23,690 nt of DNA, taken from contig JAITWU010000338.1 of assembly GCA_031285115.1 (NCBI GenBank), forward strand, positions 1 through 23,690, read 5' to 3'. This stretch comes from Azonexus sp. (GTDB lineage Bacteria > Pseudomonadota > Gammaproteobacteria > Burkholderiales > Rhodocyclaceae). The notes under the pieces are model-generated. The model did no database searches. It was given only the letters and a program-made list of their open reading frames with translations, and was not told the origin of the DNA. Position numbers and translations under genes: made by a program. Shown here piece by piece: positions 9,790 through 18,931 of the stretch (positions are counted from its first letter, which is position 1; each line of letters begins with the position of its first letter).

Positions 9790-10722
9790 GTGCAGATCAT
9801 TATTGTCTCGCGCCATTTGCGGCAGGCGCGAACCATCACCATTATGCCCCGGCATTGGCTGGCGGTGGCTGCCGGTTTCGTCGCCTTTGCCCTGGCCTCG
9901 GCGGCGCTGATGTCTTGGTTGTCGGTGCACTGGCGCTTGCCGTTCGTCGAAGATCTCGTGCTCTCCCTGCAACAGCAGGAAAATCGCCGGGCGCAGGATT
10001 ATGTCCACAACAACCTGCAATTGATGGCGACCCGCATCGGCGAGTTGCAGGGCAAGCTGATGCAACTCGACAGTCTCGGCCAGCGGGTTTCCGGTCTGGC
10101 TGGCGACAAGGCGGCGGAAACCCCGAAAACGGCGGACGCGCCGCGCGACAGACAGGGCGGCCCGTTCCTGCCGGTGGTTTTGCACAGCGACGAATTGCAG
10201 AAGGAAATCGACCGTCTGGCGACTGCGGTCGATCACCGTGTGGCGGAGTTCGAGGCGCTCGAATTCCAGTTGCTGGAAAACCGCGTTCGTGACCGCCTGC
10301 TGCCGACCACCCTGCCGGTCAAGGCGGCGCGTCTGGGTTCCCCTTTCGGCAATCGCTCCGACCCCTTTGCTGGCATCCAGGCCCGCCATGAAGGCATCGA
10401 CTTTGTCGCCGACATTGGCGCCAAAGTCGTCGCCGCCGCCGATGGCGTGATCCTGGCGGCTGAGTTTCACCCCGAATTCGGCAATATGATCGACATCGAC
10501 CACGGCGACGGCCTGACCTCGCGCTACGCCCATTTGTCGCGCATCGACGTCGTGCCCGGCGCTCTGGTGAGGCAAGGCGAGAAAATCGGCCTGGTCGGCA
10601 CCACCGGGCGCTCGACCGGCCCGCATCTGCATTTTGAGGTGCGGATGCTCGGCGTGCCGCAGAATCCAGCCCTGTTTTTGAAGCAGAGCCGGGATTTCGC
10701 CCAATTCATGCAGCAACGCTGA
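9790..10722 (+). CDS. Membrane-anchored M23 family (LytM-type) metallopeptidase
   Basis: Predicted 310 residues with a GTG start at 9790, chosen because GGAGGAGA (9778-9785) sits just upstream and because the product then begins with a short basic cytoplasmic tail. One hydrophobic segment at about residues 23-47 anchors it in the inner membrane. A periplasmic helical region follows, probably partly coiled coil (about 55-170, Gln/Leu/Arg rich), then the LytM domain (about 183-290). Zinc and catalytic residues look intact: ARHEGIDF (His200, Asp204), RYAHLS (His248) and GPHLHFEV (His279, His281). The family cleaves peptidoglycan cross-links or activates amidases. An intact HxxxD and HxH set argues for an active enzyme rather than a degenerate EnvC/NlpD-type activator. 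It is divergent from dciA and precedes secA. Confidence 0.88.
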   Translation: MQIIIVSRHLRQARTITIMPRHWLAVAAGFVAFALASAALMSWLSVHWRLPFVEDLVLSLQQQENRRAQDYVHNNLQLMATRIGELQGKLMQLDSLGQRVSGLAGDKAAETPKTADAPRDRQGGPFLPVVLHSDELQKEIDRLATAVDHRVAEFEALEFQLLENRVRDRLLPTTLPVKAARLGSPFGNRSDPFAGIQARHEGIDFVADIGAKVVAAADGVILAAEFHPEFGNMIDIDHGDGLTSRYAHLSRIDVVPGALVRQGEKIGLVGTTGRSTGPHLHFEVRMLGVPQNPALFLKQSRDFAQFMQQR

Positions 10723-10765
10723 TTTGGCTGTGGCCTGATTGACGCCAGCCACGTCCGGCGCAGCG

Positions 10766-10788
10766 GGGCGGCGTGCTAAAATCCGCCC
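10766..10788 (+). promoter_or_regulatory. Candidate secA promoter: extended -10 between inverted GC arms
   Basis: The extended -10 TGC-TAAAAT lies at 10774-10782 and is flanked by inverted arms GGGCGG (10766-10771) and CCGCCC (10783-10788). The layout matches the lpxC promoter: GTGCTACAATGCGCC there, GTGCTAAAATCCGCC here. No good -35 hexamer was found at the usual distance. Predicted transcription start is near 10789, leaving about 40 bases of leader before the secA ATG. Confidence 0.6.
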
Positions 10789-10828
10789 TTTGCCCGCGCC
10801 ATGCGCGGCGTCAATTCGATAGATTGCG

Positions 10829-13555
<2,727 letters not shown>

Positions 13556-13630
13556 GGTACTTTTCTTTCGATTTACCCTTGTCTGCCCGCCACCCAATGG
13601 AAAGACCCAGAGGCCAAGGGTGGTTAGATC

Positions 13631-13715
13631 TGTAGGATGGGTAGAGCGCAGCGAAACCCATCATTGGCGGGAACCGTTGCTGTGTTGGGTTTCGCTGCGC
13701 TCTACCCAACCTACA
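13631..13715. repeat. Dispersed palindromic repeat (about 30-bp arms) downstream of secA
   Basis: The left arm at about 13631-13660 (beginning TGTAGGATGGGTAGAGCGCA) and the right arm at about 13686-13715 (ending GCTCTACCCAACCTACA) are inverted copies. They differ by roughly one base over about 28, with some 25 bases between them. Read as protein, the arm gives the WVERSETHH peptide, which I recall as a common spurious annotation produced by this type of repeat in many proteobacterial genomes. The transcript would form a long stable hairpin between secA and argJ and could stop transcription or protect the secA 3' end. No T-tract follows, so a rho-independent terminator is not claimed. Confidence 0.8.
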
Positions 13716-13734
13716 AAACCATTCCGCACAACCG

Positions 13735-13757
13735 CCCTCTCCCGCGAGGGGAGAGGG
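13735..13757. repeat. CCCTCTCCC/GGGAGAGGG hairpin repeat upstream of argJ
   Basis: A perfect 9-bp inverted repeat, CCCTCTCCC (13735-13743) and GGGAGAGGG (13749-13757) with a 5-base loop, lies 20 bases before the argJ start. A related hairpin follows trpC at 23411-23432, so this is a dispersed repeat type rather than a locus-specific terminator. No T-tract follows it. Confidence 0.7.
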
Positions 13758-13777
13758 GCTAATCTCAGGACACCGCC

Positions 13778-15004
13778 ATGCCCGTCAATTACGCCACGCC
13801 CGCCGCTGATCAACTATTTCCCGTTGCCGGTATTCGCCTCGGCACCGCCGAAGCGGAAATCCGTAAAAAGAATCGCCGCGATTTGACGTTGATCGCGCTT
13901 GACTCCGGTTGCACAGTGGCGGGCGTTTTCACGCAAAACCGCTTTTGCGCCGCGCCCGTGCAGTTGTGCCGTGAGCATCTGGCGAGCGGGGAGGAAATCC
14001 GCGCGCTGGTCATCAATACCGGCATCGCCAACGCTGGCACCGGCGAGCCGGGGCGGCTGGCGGCGGAGGCGACTTGTCAGGCGGTGGCGGCGGAACTCGG
14101 CGTTAGCGCCGGGCAGGTGCTGCCTTTTTCGACCGGCGTCATTCTCGAACCGCTGCCGGTCGAGCGTCTGGCCGCCGGTCTGCCCGCCGCCAGGGCCGAT
14201 CTCAGGGCCGATCACTGGCACGCTGCCGCCCACGCCATCATGACCACCGATACGGTCGCCAAAGCCGCTTCGCGCCGCGTCAACGTCAATGGCCGCCTCG
14301 TTAACATCACCGGCATGTCCAAAGGCGCGGGCATGATTCGCCCCAATATGGCGACCATGCTCGGCTTTGTCGCTACTGACGCGGGCATCGCCCAGCCGCT
14401 GCTCGACAGTCTGGTCAAGGAAGCGGCGGATGCCTCTTTCAACTGCATCACCGTCGATGGCGACACTTCGACCAACGATTCTTTCATCATGATCGCCAGC
14501 GGCCAGTCCGGCGCGGTTTTCGCTGACGAAAGCGACGCCGGTTGGCCGGAAGTCAAGGCCGCCCTCATCGCCGTTGCCGTCGAGCTTGCCCAGGCCATCG
14601 TCCGCGACGGCGAAGGCGCGACCAAGTTCATCACCATCGCCGTCGAGGGTGGCAAATCCAGCGAAGAATGCCGCCAGATCGGCTACGCCATCGGCCATTC
14701 GCCGCTCGTCAAAACCGCCTTTTTCGCTTCTGACCCCAATTTGGGGCGCATCCTCGCCGCCATCGGCTACGCCGGGATTGCCGATCTCGATGTCGACCAC
14801 ATCCGCGTCTGGCTCGACGACGTGCTGGTTGCCGAACACGGTGGCCGCGCCGCCGCCTACCGCGAACAGGATGGCGCTCGCGTCATGGCGCAAGCCGAAA
14901 TCACCATCCGCGTCGACCTTGGCCGGGGCGCGGCCACGGCCCGCGTCTATACCTGCGATTTTTCCTACGATTACGTCAAGATCAACGCCGATTACCGCAG
15001 TTGA
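13778..15004 (+). CDS. argJ: Bifunctional glutamate N-acetyltransferase / ornithine acetyltransferase
   Basis: Predicted 408 residues, the normal size for ArgJ. The enzyme transfers acetyl from N-acetylornithine to glutamate (and in bifunctional forms from acetyl-CoA), recycling the acetyl group in arginine biosynthesis. The precursor self-cleaves before a conserved threonine: the motif [16 protein letters not shown] places that nucleophile at Thr193. Other family blocks are [37 protein letters not shown] and [20 protein letters not shown] lies about nine bases before the ATG at 13778. It is convergent with apaG, with 18 bases between stop codons. Whether this ArgJ is mono- or bifunctional cannot be told from sequence. 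Confidence 0.96.
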   Translation: MPVNYATPAADQLFPVAGIRLGTAEAEIRKKNRRDLTLIALDSGCTVAGVFTQNRFCAAPVQLCREHLASGEEIRALVINTGIANAGTGEPGRLAAEATCQAVAAELGVSAGQVLPFSTGVILEPLPVERLAAGLPAARADLRADHWHAAAHAIMTTDTVAKAASRRVNVNGRLVNITGMSKGAGMIRPNMATMLGFVATDAGIAQPLLDSLVKEAADASFNCITVDGDTSTNDSFIMIASGQSGAVFADESDAGWPEVKAALIAVAVELAQAIVRDGEGATKFITIAVEGGKSSEECRQIGYAIGHSPLVKTAFFASDPNLGRILAAIGYAGIADLDVDHIRVWLDDVLVAEHGGRAAAYREQDGARVMAQAEITIRVDLGRGAATARVYTCDFSYDYVKINADYRS

Positions 15005-15026
15005 AGCAGCGGGCGAAACGCTTCAA
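15001..15026. other. Inverted repeat at the argJ/apaG convergent junction
   Basis: TTGAAGC (15001-15007) and GCTTCAA (15020-15026) form a 7-bp stem with a 12-base loop, covering both the argJ stop and the apaG stop codon. It could be a weak bidirectional 3'-end structure, but there is no T-tract on either strand, so termination is only a possibility. Confidence 0.35.
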
Positions 15027-15406
15027 TGCAGCATCTGCGGCATGGCCAGCGCGAATTCCGGGATTTCGGCGTCGAACTGCGCGCCGTCAGCGGCGACCAT
15101 CTGATAACTGCCGCGCATCGTGCCGACCGGCGTCGCCAGTTGTGAGCCGCTGGTGTAGCGAAAACTTTCGCCCGGCTGGAGCAGCGGCTGCTGGCCGATG
15201 ACGCCCAAGCCGCGCACTTCCTGCACCGCCTGATTGGCGTCGGTGATGATCCAGTGGCGCGACACCAGTTGCACCGGCAACTCACCGGCGTTGTGAATGG
15301 TGATGGTGTAGGTGAACAGGTAGCGGTGATCGGCTGGACTCGATTGCTCAGGCAGAAACCGGGCAACCGGAGCGATTTGAATGTCGTATTTGCGCTTGTC
15401 TGGCAT
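15023..15406 (-). CDS. apaG: ApaG family protein
   Basis: Predicted 127 residues on the minus strand, the typical ApaG length. ApaG proteins have a fibronectin III-like beta-sandwich fold; the molecular function is not settled, although mutants in enterobacteria affect Co2+/Mg2+ efflux phenotypes. The family pattern is visible: [25 protein letters not shown], then [34 protein letters not shown] with the glycine-rich loop, then [12 protein letters not shown] near the end. The start at 15406 has a purine-rich GAAGGGA about seven bases upstream on its own strand. It is divergent from rpe with 44 bases between starts. ApaG next to rpe-gph-trpE is a recurrent betaproteobacterial arrangement. Confidence 0.93.
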   Translation of the reverse strand: MPDKRKYDIQIAPVARFLPEQSSPADHRYLFTYTITIHNAGELPVQLVSRHWIITDANQAVQEVRGLGVIGQQPLLQPGESFRYTSGSQLATPVGTMRGSYQMVAADGAQFDAEIPEFALAMPQMLH

Positions 15407-15450
15407 GGGATAATTCCCTTCGTTTTTTTACACCAATTGAGGAGAAGACC

Positions 15451-16149
15451 ATGACAACCCGCGATTACCTCATTGCGCCGAGCATTCTCTCGGCCAATTT
15501 TGCCAGACTCGGCGAAGAAGTCGATAACGTGCTCGCATCCGGCGCTGACATCGTGCATTTCGACGTGATGGACAACCATTACGTGCCCAACCTGACCATC
15601 GGCCCGCTGGTTTGCGAGGCGCTCAAAAAGCACGGCGTCACCGCGCCGATTGACGTGCATCTGATGGTCAAGCCGGTCGATCGCATCATTCCCGATTTCG
15701 CCAAAGCGGGCGCGACGTATATCACTTTCCACCCGGAAGCCTCCGAGCATATCGACCGCACCATCGGCCTGATCCGCGAAAATGGCTGCAAACCCGGCCT
15801 CGTGTTCAATCCGGCGACGCCGCTGGATGTGCTCGAATGGGTGTTGCCCAAGCTCGATATGGTGTTGTTGATGTCAGTGAACCCCGGCTTCGGCGGGCAG
15901 AAATTCATTCCCTACGTGCTCGAAAAAGCGCGTCATGTGCGCCGCCTGATCGACGCCGCAGGCGTTGATTGCCGCCTGGAAATCGACGGCGGCGTCGGCC
16001 CCGCCAATATCAAGGAAGTGGCGGCGGCGGGCGTCGATACCTTCGTTGCCGGTTCGGCCATTTTCGGCGCTGGCAAGGAGAGCGACCCGCACCGCTACGA
16101 TTCCGTCGTCGCCGCCATGCGCGCCGAATTGCGCGCCGTCAGCCGCTAA
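15451..16149 (+). CDS. rpe: Ribulose-phosphate 3-epimerase
   Basis: Predicted 232 residues, slightly longer than the usual 220-225. Rpe interconverts ribulose-5-phosphate and xylulose-5-phosphate in the pentose phosphate and Calvin pathways, using a TIM barrel with a bound metal. Conserved barrel-strand motifs in order are [16 protein letters not shown] (about 9-24), [17 protein letters not shown] (metal-binding His and Asp), [29 protein letters not shown] (phosphate loop) and [12 protein letters not shown] near 175. The Shine-Dalgarno sequence GAGGAGAA (15439-15446) precedes the ATG. It is followed by gph after 8 bases, so the two are almost certainly cotranscribed. Confidence 0.97.
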   Translation: MTTRDYLIAPSILSANFARLGEEVDNVLASGADIVHFDVMDNHYVPNLTIGPLVCEALKKHGVTAPIDVHLMVKPVDRIIPDFAKAGATYITFHPEASEHIDRTIGLIRENGCKPGLVFNPATPLDVLEWVLPKLDMVLLMSVNPGFGGQKFIPYVLEKARHVRRLIDAAGVDCRLEIDGGVGPANIKEVAAAGVDTFVAGSAIFGAGKESDPHRYDSVVAAMRAELRAVSR

Positions 16150-16157
16150 GGGGCAGC

Positions 16158-16838
16158 ATGTATTTTCACAGCCTGACCATTGACCTCGACGGCACCCTGC
16201 TCGATACCGTCCCTGATCTGGCCGAAGCCGCCCGGCGGACGCTCCTCGAACTCAATGAGCCGCCGCGCAGCGTGACCGAAATCAACCACTTCGTTGGCCG
16301 TGGCATCGCCAAACTGGTCGAACGCTGCCTGACCCGCGACGCGCCGCCGACGGCGGCGCGGCTCGCCGCCGCCGTCAAGGTTTTTCAGCGCCATTACAGC
16401 GAAGTCAATGGCCGCCATACGCGCATCTACCCCGGCGTGCTGGAAGGGCTGGCGGCGTGGCGGGCGAGCGGCATCCCGATGGGCGTCGTCACCAACAAGG
16501 CGGCGATGTTCACCGGGCCGCTGCTCGAACGCATGGGGCTTGCGGCCTATTTCGATTGCGTGGTGTCCGGCGACACCACGGCGTATAAAAAGCCGCATCC
16601 CGAGCCGCTCCTCCACGTCTGCCGCCAATTTGGTACAGCGCCAGCGCGGCATCTGCACATTGGCGACTCGAAACACGACATCGAGGCCGCCCGCGCCGCT
16701 GGCTGCGCCATCTACTGCGTGCCCTATGGCTACAACGAGGGCGAGGCGGTGGACGCCGCCGATTGCGATGCGCTAGTATCCGACCTGCTCGCCGCTTACC
16801 GGCTGGCGCTCACGCATCCAGACCTCGAAACGAAATGA
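16158..16838 (+). CDS. gph: Phosphoglycolate phosphatase, HAD superfamily
   Basis: Predicted 226 residues. Gph hydrolyses 2-phosphoglycolate. HAD motifs are intact: motif I TIDLDGTLLDT near residue 7, with the nucleophile Asp in DLDGT, motif II VTNKAAM near 112, motif III KKPHPEPL near 145 and motif IV HIGDSKHDIEAARAAG near 170. The cap domain lies between motifs I and II. The start at 16158 is preceded by AAGGGG (16148-16153), which overlaps the rpe stop. A longer upstream frame would lie inside rpe and was discounted. The last codons contain a candidate promoter for the trp operon, and the stop overlaps the trp leader peptide start (ATGA). Substrate assignment follows the conserved rpe-gph-trpE neighbourhood. 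Confidence 0.93.
   Translation: MYFHSLTIDLDGTLLDTVPDLAEAARRTLLELNEPPRSVTEINHFVGRGIAKLVERCLTRDAPPTAARLAAAVKVFQRHYSEVNGRHTRIYPGVLEGLAAWRASGIPMGVVTNKAAMFTGPLLERMGLAAYFDCVVSGDTTAYKKPHPEPLLHVCRQFGTAPARHLHIGDSKHDIEAARAAGCAIYCVPYGYNEGEAVDAADCDALVSDLLAAYRLALTHPDLETK
16750..16779 (+). promoter_or_regulatory. Candidate trp operon promoter inside the 3' end of gph
   Basis: TGGACG (16750-16755) and TAGTAT (16774-16779) are separated by 18 bases, each matching four of six consensus positions. The -10 region uses the codons CTA-GTA, which stand out in a stretch otherwise dominated by C- or G-ending codons. The context GCGCTAGTATCCGACC resembles the lpxC and secA -10 regions. A transcript starting near 16786 would leave about 49 bases before the leader peptide start. 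This is inference only; readthrough from rpe-gph is an alternative. Confidence 0.4.
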
Positions 16839-16891
16839 CCAACCCGCGACTGTGGAATCAATGGCAAGGCTGGCGCCGCTGGCGTCCGTAG
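16835..16891 (+). CDS. trpL: trp operon leader peptide (attenuator peptide)
   Basis: An 18-codon open frame encodes [18 protein letters not shown]. Four of 18 residues are tryptophan, at positions 7, 10, 13 and 16, a strict spacing of three codons; this is far above the roughly 1% expected for Trp. Its ATG overlaps the gph stop (ATGA), so it may be translated by coupling. Ten bases after its stop a GC hairpin with a T-tract begins, and trpE follows 70 bases after the leader stop. In the known enterobacterial mechanism, ribosome stalling at Trp codons when charged tRNA-Trp is scarce favours an antiterminator and transcription of the structural genes. Composition, position and the following terminator together make this a convincing attenuator; the fold itself was judged by eye only. 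Confidence 0.85.
   Translation: MTNPRLWNQWQGWRRWRP
16872..16886 (+). promoter_or_regulatory. Candidate 1:2 hairpin and antiterminator strand of the trp attenuator
   Basis: GGCGCC (16872-16877) can pair with GGCGTC (16881-16886) across a GCU loop (one G-U pair), and this hairpin includes the third and fourth Trp codons. The competing strand GCTGGCGT (16878-16885) can instead pair with GCGTCGGC (16903-16910) in the upstream arm of the terminator, with 8 pairs including three G-U. A ribosome held at the first or second Trp codon would leave 16878-16885 free, whereas one reaching the stop codon would cover it. The pairings were found by inspection, and no energies were calculated. Confidence 0.45.
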
Positions 16892-16901
16892 ATCCTGCCC
16901 G

Positions 16902-16930
16902 CGCGTCGGCTCGACGCGATTTTCCTTTTT
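16902..16930 (+). terminator. Rho-independent terminator of the trp attenuator
   Basis: A perfect 7-bp stem, CGCGTCG (16902-16908) and CGACGCG (16912-16918), with a GCT loop is followed directly by ATTTTCCTTTTT (16919-16930). Together these form a canonical intrinsic terminator. It lies between the Trp-rich leader peptide and trpE and ends 31 bases before the trpE start, so it can only serve to stop transcription before trpE. Confidence 0.85.
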
Positions 16931-16961
16931 CGCAATCCCCGTCATTTTTAGAGGTTCCGCC

Positions 16962-18449
16962 ATGACTGAAACTGAATTTGCTGCGCTCGCGGCGCAAGGT
17001 TACAACCGCATCCCCGTCTCGCTGGAAACCTTCGCCGATCTCGACACGGCGCTTTCCATCTACCTCAAGCTGACCAGCGGCGCCAACGGCAGCCACTATT
17101 CCTACCTGCTCGAATCGGTGCAGGGCGGCGAACGCTTTGGCCGCTATTCGATCATTGGTCTGGCCGCCGCGACGCGCCTCGTCGTCAATGGCAATCAAGT
17201 GCTGGTGCTGACCGGCAACCGCGTCGCCGAGCGGGTCGATGACGTGAATCCGCTCGACTTCATTGGCGACTACATGCGCCGCTTCCGCGCGCCGCCGGGC
17301 GACGGTCTGCCGCGCTTCTGCGGCGGGCTGGTCGGCTGCTTTGGCTACGACACCGTGCGTTACGTCGAAAGCCGTCTGGCGGAGGCCGCCAAGCCGGACG
17401 CCATCGGCACGCCCGACATCGGCCTCTTGCTCTCCGAAGAAATCGCCGTCGTCGACAACCTCTCCGGCAAGTTGACGCTGATCGTCTATGCCGAACCCGG
17501 CTTCCCCGGCGCTTACCAGAAAGCGCGCGCGCGCCTGAAGGAACTGCTCGGCAAACTGCGCCTCCCGGCCAGCATTCCGGCGGAACAGCCCGCGCCGTCG
17601 GAACCGGCGGTATCCCTGTTCGGCGAACAGGCGTTCAAGGCGGCGGTGAGCACCATCAAGGACTACATCACGGCGGGCGACATCATGCAGACCGTGCTCT
17701 CGCAGCGCATGACCAAGCCTTTCGTGGCGAGTCCCCTGGCCCTTTACCGGGCGCTGAGGAGCCTCAACCCCTCGCCCTACATGTTTTACTTCGATTTCGA
17801 GGACTACCACGTCGTTGGCGCGTCCCCCGAAATCCTCGTCCGCCTCGAAGGCGAGCGCATCACCGTGCGCCCCATCGCCGGAACCCGCAAACGCGGCGCA
17901 ACGCCGGAAGAAGACGCGGCGCTCGCCGACGAGCTGCTCGCCGACGAAAAAGAACGCGCCGAACACACCCAGTTGCTCGATCTGGGCCGCAACGACTGTG
18001 GTCGCGTCGCCCGCACCGGCACCGTCAAGCTGACCGAAAACATGACCATCGAGCGTTACTCGCACGTCATGCACATCGTCTCCAATGTCGAAGGCCGCCT
18101 GCAACCGGGGTTGGACGCCCTCGACGTGCTCCGGGCCACCTTCCCCGCTGGCACCGTTTCCGGCGCGCCGAAAGTCCGCGCCATGGAAATCATCGACCAG
18201 CTCGAACCCGTCAAACGCGGCATCTACGCGGGCGCTGTCGGCTACCTCGGCTTTCATGGCGACATGGATCTCGCCATCGCCATCCGCACCGCCGTCGTCA
18301 AGGATCGCCAACTGCACGTGCAGGCGGGCGCGGGCATCGTCGCCGATTCCAACCCGCAGGCCGAATGGGAAGAAACCCGCAACAAAGCCCGCGCCGTCCT
18401 GCGGGCGGCGGAGCTGGCGGAACAGGGGCTGGATACGCTGGTGGATTGA
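16962..18449 (+). CDS. trpE: Anthranilate synthase component I
   Basis: Predicted 495 residues. TrpE converts chorismate to anthranilate, using ammonia delivered by the glutamine amidotransferase TrpG; this is the first step of tryptophan synthesis. The N-terminal block [21 protein letters not shown] contains the LLES segment associated with Trp feedback binding. The chorismate-binding domain shows [63 protein letters not shown] and [27 protein letters not shown] at 16950-16955 is the ribosome-binding site. It sits behind the leader peptide and terminator described above. The stop codon lies within the first unit of a heptanucleotide repeat array. Unlike the usual betaproteobacterial order, trpG is not adjacent: four toxin-antitoxin genes intervene. 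Confidence 0.98.
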   Translation: MTETEFAALAAQGYNRIPVSLETFADLDTALSIYLKLTSGANGSHYSYLLESVQGGERFGRYSIIGLAAATRLVVNGNQVLVLTGNRVAERVDDVNPLDFIGDYMRRFRAPPGDGLPRFCGGLVGCFGYDTVRYVESRLAEAAKPDAIGTPDIGLLLSEEIAVVDNLSGKLTLIVYAEPGFPGAYQKARARLKELLGKLRLPASIPAEQPAPSEPAVSLFGEQAFKAAVSTIKDYITAGDIMQTVLSQRMTKPFVASPLALYRALRSLNPSPYMFYFDFEDYHVVGASPEILVRLEGERITVRPIAGTRKRGATPEEDAALADELLADEKERAEHTQLLDLGRNDCGRVARTGTVKLTENMTIERYSHVMHIVSNVEGRLQPGLDALDVLRATFPAGTVSGAPKVRAMEIIDQLEPVKRGIYAGAVGYLGFHGDMDLAIAIRTAVVKDRQLHVQAGAGIVADSNPQAEWEETRNKARAVLRAAELAEQGLDTLVD

Positions 18450-18482
18450 TTCGGGGATCGGGCATCAGGAATCGGGGATCAG
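18448..18482. repeat. Heptanucleotide tandem-repeat array directly after trpE
   Basis: Five units in perfect 7-base register: GATTCGG, GGATCGG, GCATCAG, GAATCGG, GGATCAG (consensus GNATCRG). The first unit includes two bases of the trpE stop codon. It has the same sequence and orientation as the array that follows murG at 2525-2552. No inverted partner array was found before hipB, so this looks like a solitary left arm. Confidence 0.85.
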
Positions 18483-18520
18483 AGGCTGTCGTGTAACCGG
18501 GGGCAGCACTGTTTTGAAAA

Positions 18521-18555
18521 TAATGGTCTCCATGAAGACCATTAAATTGTATAAT
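18521..18555 (+). promoter_or_regulatory. hipBA promoter with overlapping operator palindrome
   Basis: A perfect 9-bp inverted repeat, TAATGGTCT (18521-18529) and AGACCATTA (18536-18544) with a 6-base spacer, lies just upstream of a consensus -10 box TATAAT (18550-18555). It covers the place where the -35 would be. No good -35 hexamer is present. This is the expected layout for autorepression by an antitoxin of the HipB type. Predicted start near 18562 leaves about 46 bases before hipB. Confidence 0.75.
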
Positions 18556-18607
18556 GATCTCTATCAAAACACTAAATTTAATTACCCGTCCCTGTCGAAC
18601 ACCTCCA

Positions 18608-18931
18608 ATGAACACCCCGCTCCCCCTCCCGGCTGCTCGCGCCATCGAGAAACTTGGTGGCGATATTTCCCTGGCTCGCCGCCGCCGCCATATTTCTCAG
18701 GCGTCGCTGGCCGAGCGCATGGGGGCTTCGTTGACCACCGTGCGGCGCATGGAAAAAGGCGATGAGCGTGTCCCCATCCATTTTTTCGCCCGCGCCCTGC
18801 ATGTTTTTGGCGAAATTCAGGCGCTCGAAAATCTGCTCGATACCGCCAAAGACGACATCGGCCTGCTGCTCATGGACGAGCGCCTGCCGCAGCGCGTGCG
18901 CCGCAAAACGGGTGTTTCGGGGGCGCTGTGA
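18608..18931 (+). CDS. hipB: HipB-type antitoxin, XRE family DNA-binding protein
   Basis: Predicted 107 residues. A helix-turn-helix domain of the Cro/C1 (XRE) type spans about residues 18-68. It includes LARRRRHISQASLAERMGAS, then TTVRRMEKGDERVPIHFFARALHVFG, with the usual QA-SLAERMG first helices and a recognition helix at TTVRRME. A short C-terminal tail (KDDIGLLLMDERLPQRVRRK) follows and is the likely toxin-contact region. An in-frame ATG at 18554 overlaps the -10 box and is rejected as the start. No Shine-Dalgarno precedes 18608. The stop codon overlaps the hipA start (TGATG). Antitoxin identity comes from the pairing with the HipA kinase; the protein is expected to bind the palindrome at 18521-18544 and repress its own operon. 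Confidence 0.88.
   Translation: MNTPLPLPAARAIEKLGGDISLARRRRHISQASLAERMGASLTTVRRMEKGDERVPIHFFARALHVFGEIQALENLLDTAKDDIGLLLMDERLPQRVRRKTGVSGAL

Noticed and set aside
10723..10765. TGGCTG...CAGCCA inverted repeat after the M23 peptidase as a terminator
   Set aside because: The stem is only 6 bp with a long interval and no T-tract follows.
13620..13886. Open frame of 88 codons beginning MVRSVGWVERSETHH
   Set aside because: It is a translation of the palindromic repeat and then overlaps the argJ start in another frame. The WVERSETHH peptide is a familiar artefact of this repeat type.
18554..18607. Upstream ATG for hipB adding 18 residues
   Set aside because: It overlaps the TATAAT box, so it would lie upstream of the predicted transcription start.
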